Shown piece after piece: positions 1 through 12,300 of a stretch of 64,000 nucleotides of DNA. The stretch is from Limnomonas spitsbergensis (Eukaryota > Chlorophyta > Chlorophyceae > Chlamydomonadales), in assembly GCA_037349105.1 (NCBI GenBank), contig JAYJMM010000029.1:1240001-1304000 (forward strand). Reading direction: 5' to 3'. The notes below the pieces were generated by a model, which was not told the origin of the DNA, did no database searches, and saw nothing but the letters and a program-made list of their open reading frames with translations. A program made the position numbers and the translations under genes. The stretch's first letter is position 1. Every line of letters begins with the position of its first letter.

Positions 1-1821
1 GCTGCTTTGGGAGCTCAAGTAGAGCTCGGGGCCTCCTCGCCACTCAAAACCTTCGGAGAGCCAACTCGACCTGCCGAGTAGCCGACCTTTCCTCTTTGAG
101 CTTCCTTCCTTCTTTAACAAACGATGACTATCACATAGGCTATGTACTAGCTGCTAACTCTCTATACGCGTCACTGCCTGCTAAGCGTCGAGACCTTTCC
201 AAGAGGCCCTACAGAGAGCCTGGAACATATGTCTCCTCGACAGGCATGGGCGAAGAGGGTCAAGCTGCCGACGTCGTTCAGTCCAAGACAGTATATACCG
301 ACAACTTGCTGAATCGAGTCCTGATCACCGTCCTGTGCCATGCCTTAGCATGCCAGATGCGCCAAGAGGGCCAGGCAGTGCGGGTGCCATGGCTCTGCCA
401 GTATGAGGACTTCGTCAGGGTCGCGAAATGTATCATGGGCCAGGGGAGGCTGCCGACAGACCAGGAGAAACTGACCAGGCGGGCGCTGAACAGTGCTATT
501 CCAGGAGGCAGCGGCACGTGAGTGACTTCTTCGGTGCAGTTGAGGTGGAAAGCAATGTTTATTTGAGTGGGCACCCGACCACCTTTAGCAGGTCCCCGGG
601 TGGATGGGGAGCAAACAATAACCGACCTAGGGCCTTTGGCTCACGTAGCTATGCTTGCTACACCATGCCCCCACGGCCGGAGGCGGTGATGAGCCTGAAT
701 TTAGCTAAGGCACCCTACACCAACAGTGGTTGGGGGACATGCAAATTGTTTGGCTGCACTCCCTGCAACTTTTAAGAGTCAATTAATGTCGCGAGGTGTT
801 ATTTAACTCGCCTCACAGCTGCTTGGCTGGATGTGTCTCATCACATCACCTTGCGTGAATGTGCAGGTTTCGCCTTCTTCTCGGAAAGAGTGGAGGAACC
901 TCAAAGTTTGCAGCAGAACTCAATGCTATGGCGGCGTCCAAGGTACGTTGACTGCATAAGCCTACGCTTTAGCCACTAGTCAGGCCCTGAACTGCACCAT
1001 CAATTATCAGTCCTCTTCCTTCATGCCTGTTGTACCTACATGCACATGTGTGCTGGCTGCAGATGTTCGGCTGGCTCATCGGCGAAACTGAAGTCCACTT
1101 GACAGACGTGATTGGACCGGATGGCCAAATGCGCGAACAAAGGAGTGTCCTGCACATCAAAAAGTGCAGATACCTCGAGGCGGTGAGCAAGGCTATTTCG
1201 TTAGGGCAGTTGTGTGAGTCACCTGAGCTGCAGAACATTGGTTGAGTCTGTAATCTGTATCAGTATATGCCTGCTTGCTCAAGCCTCAAACAACAGTCAT
1301 GTAACAAAGCGGGGCGCAGCCTGAGCCCAGACTCGTCTTTTTGCCAACAGATGCCGCAAGGGCCCTGGCCTGGCTGACGGGCACTGCGCTTCATCTTCAA
1401 AACCAGATATGTATACCAATACTGGTTTGACACTTCATTTCCGTCTACCCTTTTTTTGACTGTTTCCTGCTTGGGCGCAGAGCGGATGCGTGTCGTCATG
1501 CTTAAACTTGTGCAAGGCTCCTACTCAAGCTTTCTTCACACAAGAGGCAGGGCTGCCCACGATGCTGGAGCCGGACTTTGGGACCCTGTCATGCAACATC
1601 GTGTTTGGACAGGTGGGGACTGGGTACTGTTGTGCTTCCGGCATGGGAAAACATGTTTTTCATATCATCCGGTTTACGGTCCCGGCTCCAACTCTATACC
1701 CTGAACCTTAAAACTGTTTGTTTTCATGTAATTTATTTATTTGGATCCCTAGACATCAGCCCCAGCCTATTCATCCACTGCCTGTGCCTGTGGTAGCAGA
1801 AATCTTGCGTGCTTCGACTAG
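1..1821 (+). CDS. D27-like: D27-like beta-carotene isomerase (DUF4033), 5' partial
   Basis: Exons 1-517, 867-942, 1063-1182, 1481-1612 and 1753-1821 join in phase. The family hallmarks appear in order: VYTDN near 292, then FGWLIGETEV, HIKKCRYLEA, SGCVSSCLNLCKAPTQ and DFGTLSCNIVFGQ. This Cys-rich C-terminal block is the D27/DUF4033 signature. Plant D27 is a plastid iron-binding isomerase that converts all-trans to 9-cis beta-carotene at the head of strigolactone synthesis; the substrate in an alga is not established. The first exon is open to base 1 with no ATG, and that stretch is Ser/Arg-rich like a plastid transit peptide, so the true start lies upstream of the window or in an earlier exon. 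The last exon is the least certain: it gives a short Cys-containing tail ending at 1821, but reading straight on from 1612 gives a stop at 1709-1711 followed within about 20 bases by TGTAA. The family call is firm; exact 5' and 3' ends are not. Confidence 0.9.
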
Positions 1822-3354
1822 TTGGATGTATCCATTCCCAAATCTGCAGAAGGTGCTCCCTGGCTGCTGTTATATCCCTTCTGCACGTAGGCCCCTGCTC
1901 CGCGAGAGGCTGATGAAGCCTTCGTCCAGCCGTGCTTTGCTGTGCAGTGCTCTCGCCTTTCCCCGGATGGCCTGCCGGGAGGGCATCGAGCGTCCACCTT
2001 GAAGGCAGAGGGCAAACTGCGAATTGAATGAACACCTTGAGGGCAGAGGGCAAGCTGCTAACTGAGCTTTAGAGAAAAACTAACCCACATGCATACCATC
2101 ATGTTGGTAATGGCCGTGATTTAGACTGGGTAATAGATGCTGCCACTCCCCTGGAATGACATTTATTTATGCCAAGATCCTCGGTAGTTACTTTTGGCAC
2201 ACCATGGCCACACTTGAGTGTCTTAAGGGACAGTGTGTCGATAGTGCTGCTATTCATCTTTTGAGATGGTGAAAGAGTGTTGCGCTCTCTTGTACCTGTA
2301 TGGAGAGACATGGCTGCTTGAGGGTGTCGTTCTTTTCAGCTGTATTGTGTATTTAGTCAACTGTGTATTTAAGCGTGTTGTTGTTTGCTTGTTCTGCCAT
2401 GAGTGTCGAGAGATTGAGAGTTCAAGCGCCCGTTGTTGAAGGTGTTAACAGATGATGAATGAAATACAAGACTGGTGACGCTTTACCGAGTGCAAGGATA
2501 AAGCAATTATACTTCATCTGTTAAATTGAAATGTTGTGTGTTACTTGTGCCTATCTGCACCAATCCCTCAGTGCCACCAGAAATACGACCCGAAGTGTGC
2601 GAAGTATGTTCCATGAAATTGTGTGTGCCATACGGTAGCTTGGAGATAATGCTGCCATGCTGGTCTTCCTCTTAATAGCTGAGAGGGTGCAGACCCCGTT
2701 TAAGCCAGGCCCCAGCCCTCCTGTCACAGCATATAACCGTAATCGATACAATACGGTATATATGGGTGAAGCGTGGCGATAACGGTAGAATCCCACCATA
2801 AAAGGCATCCGAACTACTTCAGGGCAGGCTTCGATGGGATATAAATATATAATGGATGGACACCATTATATCACGATTACCGAATTATCGAGCGACACTC
2901 CTTCTGATAGACCCAGTGATAGTAAGAACCACCAGATATGTAAGGAACGGTGCATACATCTGTGAAGGTAACAAATCACTCCATTGCTACAGGAACCAAT
3001 GTAAATAGGTTCCAGTACCAGCATCATTCAATTAAGCGGTGCCACCTTACTTTTTAACTGAAAATGAATCCGTGCAAATCAATCACTAAAAACGGTATAA
3101 AAAGCGTATACCGCAGCATGGCTGCAGTTTCAATGTGATGATACCTTCAACGGCTGTTAACTGCTAAGGATAACAAATCTCAAGAGCTCTTGTTCGAAAA
3201 TTGTGTTTTTGATGACTGGTTGAGTGTGTAAATCCAGTGAAACTCGGGCAAATCCTGCAAGGACCACAATCACCAACGGCAACTCTGACATCTGGAATAT
3301 GAACAACGCAATCTGAAAATTTACAGTCCATCAGAGCATCACATTTGATGAGAG
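1822..3354. other. Intergenic region between convergent genes
   Basis: It lies between the 3' ends of the D27-like gene (plus) and the CinA/NMNAT gene (minus). It presumably holds both 3' UTRs. It is AT-richer than the genes, with several ACGGTATA-like motifs around 2615, 2755 and 3100. I see no reading frame with coding character and no RNA gene. Confidence 0.5.
3321..3325 (-). promoter_or_regulatory. TGTAA polyadenylation signal
   Basis: TGTAA on the minus strand about 30 bases after the stop at 3355. UGUAA is the usual near-upstream poly(A) element of green algae, so this supports both the gene end and the lineage call. Confidence 0.6.
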
Positions 3355-4848
3355 TTATGCATGTGCCTCAGCCATTTTCTGCCGTAGCTCTGTGGATGAC
3401 ACATCAATTCGGAAAGCGTCCTCAGGGAGACCCTCAAACAGATCTGCCAGTTCTGGAGGCACGGCCACATCAGAGAGCCCTTTAAACGCCCCCGACGCTG
3501 CATCCTTACGCCCAGCCACCACCAGGCTGCATCCTTGCATCCTCAAGCTCGCAAAGTCCAACATCATCTGCAGGGTCGAGTCCCCGTAGTATTTCGGCAT
3601 CACCATCCGGATGGCCGTATCGAAACCGACGACAAACTTGCAGTGCCTCAACAGCTTCGCTTTCTCTGTGAACAAGGGAGCAGCGGTGAGGAGGAGCGGC
3701 AGGCCTGCTGAGGTGAACTGCGTGACCCTGTGGCGAACCTCCTCAGCTGTCAGCATCCCTTTGTCAGCATTCCCGACGGAAAGCTCAAAGCAGCCCTCCA
3801 TGTCAGCTCCACCAAAGCGCTCCATGGCTGCCCGCAGCATCTGCTTGTGCCCATCGTGAAGAGGGTTGAAGGAGCCGGGCAGGATGACTTTGTGAGTGCG
3901 CGGCGCGTCTACCACCACACGCCCCCCTGGCCCAAACTCTACGCATCTGATTCTCCTAGCCAGCAGCTGCTCGATGGGGTCGGCAGCAGGGACCAGTACC
4001 TCTTCCATGATGTCAACCAAGCCTCCCGGGCTGCGAGGCTTTTCCAGGAGAGGAAGTGCGAAGCCCTCAGAGCTGATGCCCATGCACTCCGCCAGCAGCC
4101 TGATGTAGGCACGGCTAGCCAGGTGGTCTTCACCCATGCGCCTCCTATCGCCCTTTGGGCAGTGCGGATGCAGGGCAGAAAATTACCTGGTGAGAATACA
4201 TGTGACGATGCTCAGCTTGATGTGAGTAAAGAGCTGTCTGCAATCTGCATGGAGGAAGGCCTCAAATGATCTCACCTTGGCAAAAGTCAAGCTCACTGTC
4301 TTGGTGCCGAAGGACCCATGGCAGGATATGAAGGCCCTGTGCGCGCCCCGCTTCATGGGAACCGAGGCCAGGGCACAGGTTGCCCCTACGCCTACAAAGC
4401 TCGTGCCCAGGCCTGCCAGCACCGAGGCCCTGCGGTACGCAGCCTGTGCCATGAGCACCGCAGTGGCTTCACTGCAATACTGCTCCGGCTCCTCGCCCAG
4501 GAAGCTGATCAAACTCTCTCTCGCATAAGGTGTGATGGCCTCGATGACAGTGTTGCTGGCTCCCGGCACAGACAGGAGCCATGAGGCAGCTTGCGCTGCA
4601 CCCCCTGAGGCAGAGAGCACCGCTTTGGTTGGAGATGCATGGATCGCAGTGATCAGGGATTCCAGATCTGGATCCAGCTCTTGCACGCCTGCATAACTGG
4701 CAGACATGTTACGGGCGGACATGAGTGGAATCGAGCGGAAGGCAAGACGTGGGGCTCTGGACAGTCGGACTGAGAGTGTGCTGAGGGGACGGAGGATGTG
4801 GCAGCTCTGCTTCAAGATGGGGTGGGCACGTGCTAAGGCTGCCACCAT
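3355..4848 (-). CDS. CinA-like/NMNAT-like nucleotidylyltransferase fusion
   Basis: Two exons, 4848-4276 and 4152-3355, join at a codon boundary across a GTGAG...AAAG intron and give 456 residues. Residues 1-50 are rich in Arg/Ser/Ala with few acids, like an organelle targeting peptide. Residues about 60-210 resemble the CinA C-terminal (nicotinamide-nucleotide amidase) domain; its last block GDRRRMGEDHLASR begins exactly at exon 2. Residues about 275-455 are an HxGH-superfamily nucleotidylyltransferase: GSFNPLHDGHKQ near 282 is the nucleotide-binding GxFNPxHxGH motif and SSTELR near 445 matches the ISSTxxR motif. The same two-domain order is known in the plant protein family of Arabidopsis At2g01220. 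A role in NAD(P) or damaged-nucleotide metabolism is likely but the substrate is inferred. The start is the first ATG of an open frame. TGTAA follows the stop. Confidence 0.92.
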
Positions 4849-5831
4849 TCCGACACAGCATCGCTACTGGGCCAGTCGACAGCCCGATCCATTTGTTCAT
4901 CCTGCGACGCATGTGGGAACGGGAGAAGGGTTCGGGGGTCCGAGGGTCTACCAATCGTGCTCGCCACCCAGACAGTCGAGTGGAATGAAGCAATGGAAAT
5001 CCCTGATCGAAATCACTCCTTTCACAAACCAGAGGGGCGATCTTAGCTCGAGGCAGCAAGCTTGCCCGAATGAAACCTCAGCTGACGGTTCTCTTCCTGT
5101 GGCTCACGGCTTCACCTCAATATTCACCCCTCCCATCCCTCACAACATTGTCCCGGATGATTTCCACCTGCCATGACGAGTCTCGCACCACCACAGTCAC
5201 AGCTAGCAATTACCAATGTGTCATATCGGGTTATTTATCCTCAACCTTCACAAGCTATGACAAGGGCTGCCAGGGAGTGAAGGCATCACATTCAGAGGGT
5301 TTTATATTTCCGGGCTGAGGGATCCATCTTCTGCCTGGACAGGTGGAAGCCCCAAACCTCCCGCAACAGAGACAAATCCCTTCTGGCCTCTGAATCAAAA
5401 GACCAGGTGCCTCAGTTCAGTTCTATGGCTCACGCCAGCCCTCTGCTGCCCTGGATAAGTTCAGACACCATGATCACTGGACACTTGTCCACACTCCACA
5501 GTCTTTTTGTGTCCCTAAAATTGTCGCCCCCTTTTCCTGACCTACTGGCCGGTACTTTGTTTCCTTCCTCCCTACTCATTCCCGGTAGTCGGGCGCTCAC
5601 ATAGCCTTTTGAGCAGAGCCCAGAGGTGTCACGTCGTTGACTTGTTTTTAGGGTGCTTCAGTGAAATGCCCTAGATCTACTGCAGGATTAACAGATTGCG
5701 TTGCAGGGTATGATTCAAGCCCGCTTTTGCTCACTGGGTCACAATCAAGGGTATTAACCACTGGCAAATGTGAGCTGATTTCCGCCTAATATCCCAGCTC
5801 AGTCACTGAGCCAGCAAAGGTGCTGCAGTTT

Positions 5832-5899
5832 TGTAAAAAAAACATGGTCGGCCAGCATATAAATCCACTTATATGCTGGCCGACCATGTTTTTTTTACA
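5832..5899. repeat. Perfect 31-bp inverted repeat, 6-base loop
   Basis: The left arm 5832-5862 is the exact reverse complement of 5869-5899, separated by ATCCAC. The arms contain an eight-A/eight-T tract and the core CATGGTCGGCCAGCATATAA. Transcribed RNA would form a 31-bp stem. It may be a tiny foldback element or a recent inverted duplication; no target-site duplication is obvious. Confidence 0.95.
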
Positions 5900-6293
5900 T
5901 AAATAACATCCTCAACCCAGTATACCAGCATAAAATATAGGGACTTCAGGAGCAAGGTTCACTGCAAAATCCAGCTGCCAATAGAACAGAGCAAATGGGA
6001 ATGAAGGCGTAGTGCGCAACACATTTATTCAAAGAAAAACCATTTGTACCGGTGGATGGATGACGATGCACGCCTAGTTGAACAGTGTCATGAAGTCTAT
6101 GATCAGCAGCCACATATATCACCACACCCAGACCCTGCAAGTCGAAAATACATAAAAAGCGGTCACAAAATATCCATATCCATCCTCAGGATCCGTACAT
6201 CCCACCCGTTTTAACATAGTCCACTACTACTGCCCTTAGGCCTAGTGCTGTCTGTGGCGTAACACTGTCATGTGACCTTGCCGTCTGAGACTT

Positions 6294-6298
6294 TTACA
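6294..6298 (-). promoter_or_regulatory. TGTAA polyadenylation signal of the giant gene
   Basis: TGTAA on the minus strand about 54 bases after the proposed stop at 6352, where an algal poly(A) signal is expected. It supports the final small exon 6450-6352. Confidence 0.6.
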
Positions 6299-6351
6299 AT
6301 TAAGGATGCTGGTGCGGTCTTAGCGCCCAACCGGATCCTGATGGAGATCTC

Positions 6352-9300
6352 CTAGCGGCGGGAAGCAGCTGCTGGGCTAGGGAGGGAACTGGGACGAGCC
6401 CCCCTTAGCATCGGGATCTGAGAGCCGCGAGGAGAGGGGGTTGTCCGCGCCTGCAACCAAATAAGCAATTGAAAAGTTAAAGGACAGGATGAGACTGCAC
6501 GCCAACGCCATCTGCTCATGCAACGGCATGTGTTATAAGAGAATAAAGAGCCTGCCAGTCAGATCAGAGAATCCTTTGAGTACCACTGGTCAGCAACTCA
6601 GCATGTGGGAGAGCAGCCTCTTACCACTGAAGAGCTGCGGGTGGCTGAGGCGGGTGTCGCCGCGGATGAGGCGCCCATCAACGATGGAATGCGAGACGGG
6701 GTGCCCGTTCGGCTAACAGGCTTTGCACTGGGCTTCCCCACGTCCCTTCTGGCTGCGGCCATGACGTCCACCGGTAGCGGCCTACTGCCGCCCCCCTTGT
6801 CCAGCTGCTGCTCAAGGCGCGCAGCCATGGCGGCCACAATGCCGCTGCCGTAACCGACAGACGATGTTTGCCGCAACAGCCCGGGTGCCGCGCTACCCTG
6901 CGAGGGGGAGGAGCTGGCAGAAGCCGGAATGGGGTCCGAAGACGAACTCCCGAGTGCGCGGTCGCCTTCAGCTGCCCCCTCACTGCCTGCCGGCCATTTC
7001 TGTGCCATGGGTCTGCCGCGCCCGGCTAAGGGAGAGGCCACCTTCACACATTGAGACTCGCGACGTGAGGGAGGGTGGCTGTCATCCCCTGAAGCCAGGG
7101 GCTCTTTGGGGGCATAGTGGGGCGAGCCCGGGGAGCCCATGGGAACCTGCAGGGACAGAGGGCGTGTGAGGTGTGACACGGTGCGTTGAGGCGCGAGGCC
7201 AGACAACAGTGCCAGCAGCCAGGTAGGGGGCGGGGTGCACTGAAGAACCATGAGGGACAATGTTCGCAATTAATCATGCAGCGGGATGCAGCTCTGGTGT
7301 GCTGGACAGCGTGCATGGCGTAGTCGCTCACCTCCTGCGTCTCCTGCATCATTATCGTCCCGGGTAGGGTGGGTGGCAACTGGCTCACAAGAGACTGAGG
7401 CAGCATCCGCATCAACTCAGATGGCTGCTGCACTGCGTCCGCCACCTCCGCCTCCAGCCTCTGAAGCGCATCCATGGCGCTGTTAGCTGGGAAGGTGGAC
7501 TCCTGGGACTTCCTGGTCGGTGTGTCGGGGGAGAGATCAAAAGGAACCCACTCCTCCGCAGCGCCATCCTCCTCCTCCTCCTCGTCCATGCCCTGGATGG
7601 GCGTGACGGGGTAAAAGTCCACAAAGGCGCCCAGCTCGCCCCCTGCCCCGCTGTTCAGCTCCACGTGCCGCTGCGCCTCCCAGTGAGCAGCAACAGCAGG
7701 ATCCACCCCGCAGTCGCTCTGACTGGAGGTCACACAGCCTTGGTCTTGCTCATGCAGTGCAGCTGCCAGGAGGAGCAGGCTCTCCTGCTGCAGGTCCTCG
7801 AGATCGGAGGTCTCCTCAGCACCTGAGCCGCCATCAGAGCAGCTGCTGCCATCGTCAGCATCAGGCATTTGAGGGAGGCTGTGAGGCGCGCTCATGGCCC
7901 GCTCAACCGCAACGGTCGCAGATGCCGACCGGTCGTGAGGGACAGGGTCGGCGGAGTTGTGTACATCGCTGCCTCCACTGCCACCCTGGCTCCAAATGCT
8001 GCCGGGCCGTTCCTTCTTGATCCAGCGACCGCCCACCAGCAGGGCCGTGTGGCGCCTCTCCCTCTGCTGCTGCCGCTCCTCCTTGCAAGCGGTGGGCCGC
8101 ACCACAGCCGAGCCGTGCAGCTCCTTTGGCCAAATGGAAGCGCGCGGCTGGGCAGCAGCAGCGTCCGACTCCACAGCAGCCAATCTTGCCTCAAGCTTTG
8201 CGTCCAGCTGGATTTCAGCACTCAGGGAAGAGAACCTGGGGCCTGCAGCTGCCTCAGGGCTGCGCTCAGCTGAGGGCTGGGTCGAGGAGGTGGGGTGGCT
8301 CGAAATGTGGAATGCACCGCTGTGTCCTTGGGCCGTCTCATACAAGGGGTTGACGGAGACCAGGAACGCCCTGAGCAGGAAGACATGGCAAGACAGCCTG
8401 GTCACAGAGGGACATCAGCCGGCCAGCAGCCTAGGTGAGGTGCATAGAGTACTGACACCACTCACTATCAGGCACTTCCCGGGCAGATATGGCAAGGTTG
8501 TCTGTTGAGCGCATGGAAATAGGCATGCCATCTGCCTATTTAAGTTAAGTCCTTTGTGCCAATGTTATATGTATCACCCAATACTGGTCTAAGACATGAA
8601 TACATGATGTTATCCTGTCTATGATGCTGCCACCTGCCATCCTCTTCAAGGGTTTTAGAGGCCACCCGAAACCCTGCGATCTCCTGTCCACAATAGATGC
8701 ACGAGTAATCTTATGAGAGAGCATGCCCGACTAGTACTTGAAGTCAATAGGCACTGTTGGCAGCGTCCCTTGCCAGTTCCTTCTGCCGCCCACCCCTGCC
8801 TCACATGTTGCTTGAAGTGCTGTCTCTCTGCCTCTCTGCCCCCTCATCTGCACAGTCTTCACCATCGATGGGGGGGCGATCAAATGCATCATCACGGCTT
8901 GGGCTGGTGAGGTCCTCCAAAGGGCTGTTGGGGACAGAAAGGGAGGGATGGCAGAGGATTATCAGGCAGCATCCCAGATCTGCAAGAAAAGGAGCAGAGC
9001 AGCCTGGAGAGCACCCTGATCAGGCCTTGCGATATCACCGCAACCTACATTGAGGGCCCCCTCCCCAAGCCCTGTAATATCACCGCAAGCTACACCAGCA
9101 GGTCATCAGCAGCTGACGGGCACATTAACGCTGCTCAGGCACATGGTCGTGTCACAGACAGCGGCAGATGTCAAGCTGCATCACAATTCATCACATGCGG
9201 TAGCAACATTGAACGCGTGCATAATCAGGTCAAATGCAAGCCTAGTGGCAACCCTGTATAAAGCTTCCTCCCGCTGCTCCCACCTGTCAGTTTGTCTGGC

Positions 9301-12300
9301 GCCTGCAGGGCCACCCCAAGCGTGACCTGCCCGATCACCGCCGTCAGAGCGTCCCTCTGTCTCTCTGTCGGTGGGCGTCGAGGGCTCTGTGCACGGCTGC
9401 TCGTCAACCAGGATCTGAGCTAGCTGCTGAGCTTGGGAGAGCAGATCCTGAGGATGAGTGGTGAGGGCCATGAGCTCGGGTGGACACTAGAGGCGGGAAA
9501 GAGGGAGTGCTACACGAGCACATCTAGATCTGACCCGAACCTGGGGGCACCTTGCGCTCGGGAGATCTCAAGGTCTACTCCTCCTGTATGTCACTTGACA
9601 CTGGGTAGGCATGCATTCTGAAGATGTTGACAGCAGGTTGGCTAGTCGACCCCTGGTGCCAGATGTCTACTAGCGAACCTGCTATGGCACTATCAACTGC
9701 AGTGAGGAGGGCTGCTCCATCAGACAGCATGCTGCATCTGCTGCCAAAAGGCGCGAGAGGGGTGCAAGCGCGAGCGGCCTCTCATGGCCTGTCTGTACCT
9801 GGAACTCTGACCAGGCCGCTTCATCCGCCATGCCCTCCTCGCCCTCATTCGTCCCGGCGGGCGACGCGGCCGCGACGGCGCTGCTGCTGGCCCTTGTCCT
9901 TGGGCTATCGCTCCCCTCGCTGAACATGCTCTGCAGCCTGGCCACCTGCTCAACCAGCTGCTCCAGGCCAACAGAATCCTCATACGCAGGCGCACCGCTC
10001 CGCCCATCGCCCGCCCCATCACCCAAAAGGACTCTGCTCCCTTGGCGCAGCCCCCGCTGCCCCAGCAGGGGGGTCCCTGCATCGCCGCCCCCACCAGAGA
10101 GCGGGGCAGGTGCAGGCTGTGGACTGGCAGGTGCTGCTCCCCCAATGCTGTGGGTGGGGGACGGGACCCGCAGCTCCTGCAGGCGACGCAGCTCCTCAAT
10201 CACGCCTTCCAGCTGAGAGACACTGGGGCGCACGTCTCCAGGTGCGGTGGGGCGCGGCGCACGGGCAGCCGCCGACGCACTCGATGGTAGGGCCGGCGTG
10301 CTGCCGGAACCCCGGGTGTACATCCTGGGCGTAGGAGCGGGCTGGACCTCTTCTGCCTCAAGGTCTGTGTATAGAAGGGTTTAGGGTTTAAGGTCTGTGT
10401 ATCCAAGACAGTGAGGGCAGCATATTTAAGACGCTCGCGCCACCGCAGCAAGGGAGATGAGCTAAATATGTACGCTGAATGGCAGGCACAACCAATATTC
10501 GATTTTCGTCATGTGATCAAGACACCTCAGCAGACTACTAGAAGTCCTCACTAGGGACTCCACATGCAGTCCCCCCATCTCCTGAAGCCCTGTTTCCCTG
10601 CTTTCTCACCCAAGCCGCGCAGCACAGTTAGCACATCCTCGCCCGCAGCGGCCACTGCGGCCGTGAGCGGGGTGCGTTTGAAGCGGTCTCGAGGTGCACT
10701 AGGGGCAGCAGTAGCAGCAGCAGCAGCAGCAGCAGCAGCAGGTGCGGCAGCAGTGGACCAGGCAATCTCCAACTGCGGCGTGCCGTTGCCGTCACACTCG
10801 CGTGCAATGGCAGGTGAAAGCCCCTCCCTGGACGAGCCTGGCTGGGAGGAGGTTGCTGAGCGAGGGCACCCGCTCTCCCCTGCTGCTCCCTCCTCCCTTC
10901 CACTGGGCATCTTCTTCCTGCCCGAGTAGGTCATGGAGGGCTCCTCGTCGCTGCCGTACTTGTCGGGGCTCCCCCGCTCCTCCGCTTGCTCAGCAGGCGG
11001 CAAATCGGGAGTGTCCTCGTCGGCTGAGGCCTCTCCGTCAGAGTCGGTGATCTCCGTGATCTGAGTGGAGCAGGTGGAGGCATGTTGCTAGTGATGCGGG
11101 TGAATCCTGGTCATGCAGGGTCAGTGCGGGTTATCTCTTTGATCTGAGTGGAGCAGGTGGAGCAGGTGGAGGCATGTTGCTAGTGATGCCGGGTGAATCC
11201 TGGTCATGCAGGGTCAGTGCGGGTTATCTCTTTGATCTGAGTGGAGCAGGTGGAGCAGGTGGAGGCATGTTGCTAGTGATGCCGGGTGAATCCTGGTCAT
11301 GCAGGGTCAGTGCGGGTTATCTCTTTGATCTGAGTGGAGCAGGTGGAGCAGGTGGAGGCATGTTGCTAGTGATGCCGGGTGAATCCTGGTCATGCAGGGT
11401 CAGTGCGGGTAGATGAAGGTGATGTCCATGATCTGTGTGCAGCGGGTGGATGTCATGCCAGGCTGGCAGGTTCACCCAGCGGGGTGATGGGGGAGCCAGG
11501 CAAGCAATGCCTTCCAGCCGGAGTCCAGGGGATGGGCGAAGAGCAGACAAGGAGGCAGGAGGGGAGGGCACGCCCGGTAGTGCATTGCAGGAAAGCATTC
11601 GTATTCTGCAAAATGGCAAGGACGGGGACGCATGGAGATCCGGCCAGTAGGCAGGCCCGGGCGGTACTCTGGCAAGCTCACCTGGTCGCTGTCCACTTCC
11701 CAGCCCGTGCAGAAAGCTAGTCAGGAGTCTCAGGACTCATTGGCTCAGGCATGTTCGGTACTCCGGCAGGCGCTCACCTCCAGGTAGCAAGGTGGTCCGC
11801 CTGTCTGCCAGCCCCAGCCCAACCCTGGGCAGCATTCATTGTACTACGATCCCCTACCTCCCCCCCCTGAGGCCACACTGTAGATTTGCTTTGCCTCCCC
11901 TCATAATTAATGTTGGGGGTGAGGGATACATAAAAACAATATTAACCTATGGTATCATTGAGACCAGTCTCCAGTCAGACATGGAGAGTTTTGGTCGAAA
12001 TTTAGCCCTTTGGGCAGCAATTAATTAATTAATTAATTCACACCTGAGGAAAAGCGAATCAAATCTACAGAACTCCAGCAAGCTCTCACCTCCACTGACG
12101 GTGCGGTGGTCCTCCTGTCCGCCTGCCCCGTCCCCCCGCTTGCCATCTGCCCAGTGGTCATGATGAGGAGCTCGGCGATGTTCACCAGCGGGGACGTGAA
12201 GGACATGAACATGTCGTGCATGCCCTCAGCCAGCGTGGCGCCTTCCTGCTGGCTGTACTGCTCGCCGTACATCAGCCCACGGTCATCAGCAAATGGCTTG

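Larger units (their letters stand above)
4849..6351. other. Intergenic region with hairpin and dispersed repeat
   Basis: It separates the start of the CinA/NMNAT gene from the end of the giant gene, both on the minus strand. Bases near 4849 should include the CinA/NMNAT promoter. Around 5500-5640 is a stretch that resembles 43790-43935 (shared GAGCAGRGCCCAGAGGTGT). A perfect inverted repeat sits at 5832-5899. No convincing coding exon is seen. Confidence 0.5.

Noticed and set aside
4706..5176. 156-codon plus-strand ORF over the start of the CinA/NMNAT gene
   Set aside because: It overlaps the 5' coding part of a well-supported minus-strand gene and has no recognisable motif.
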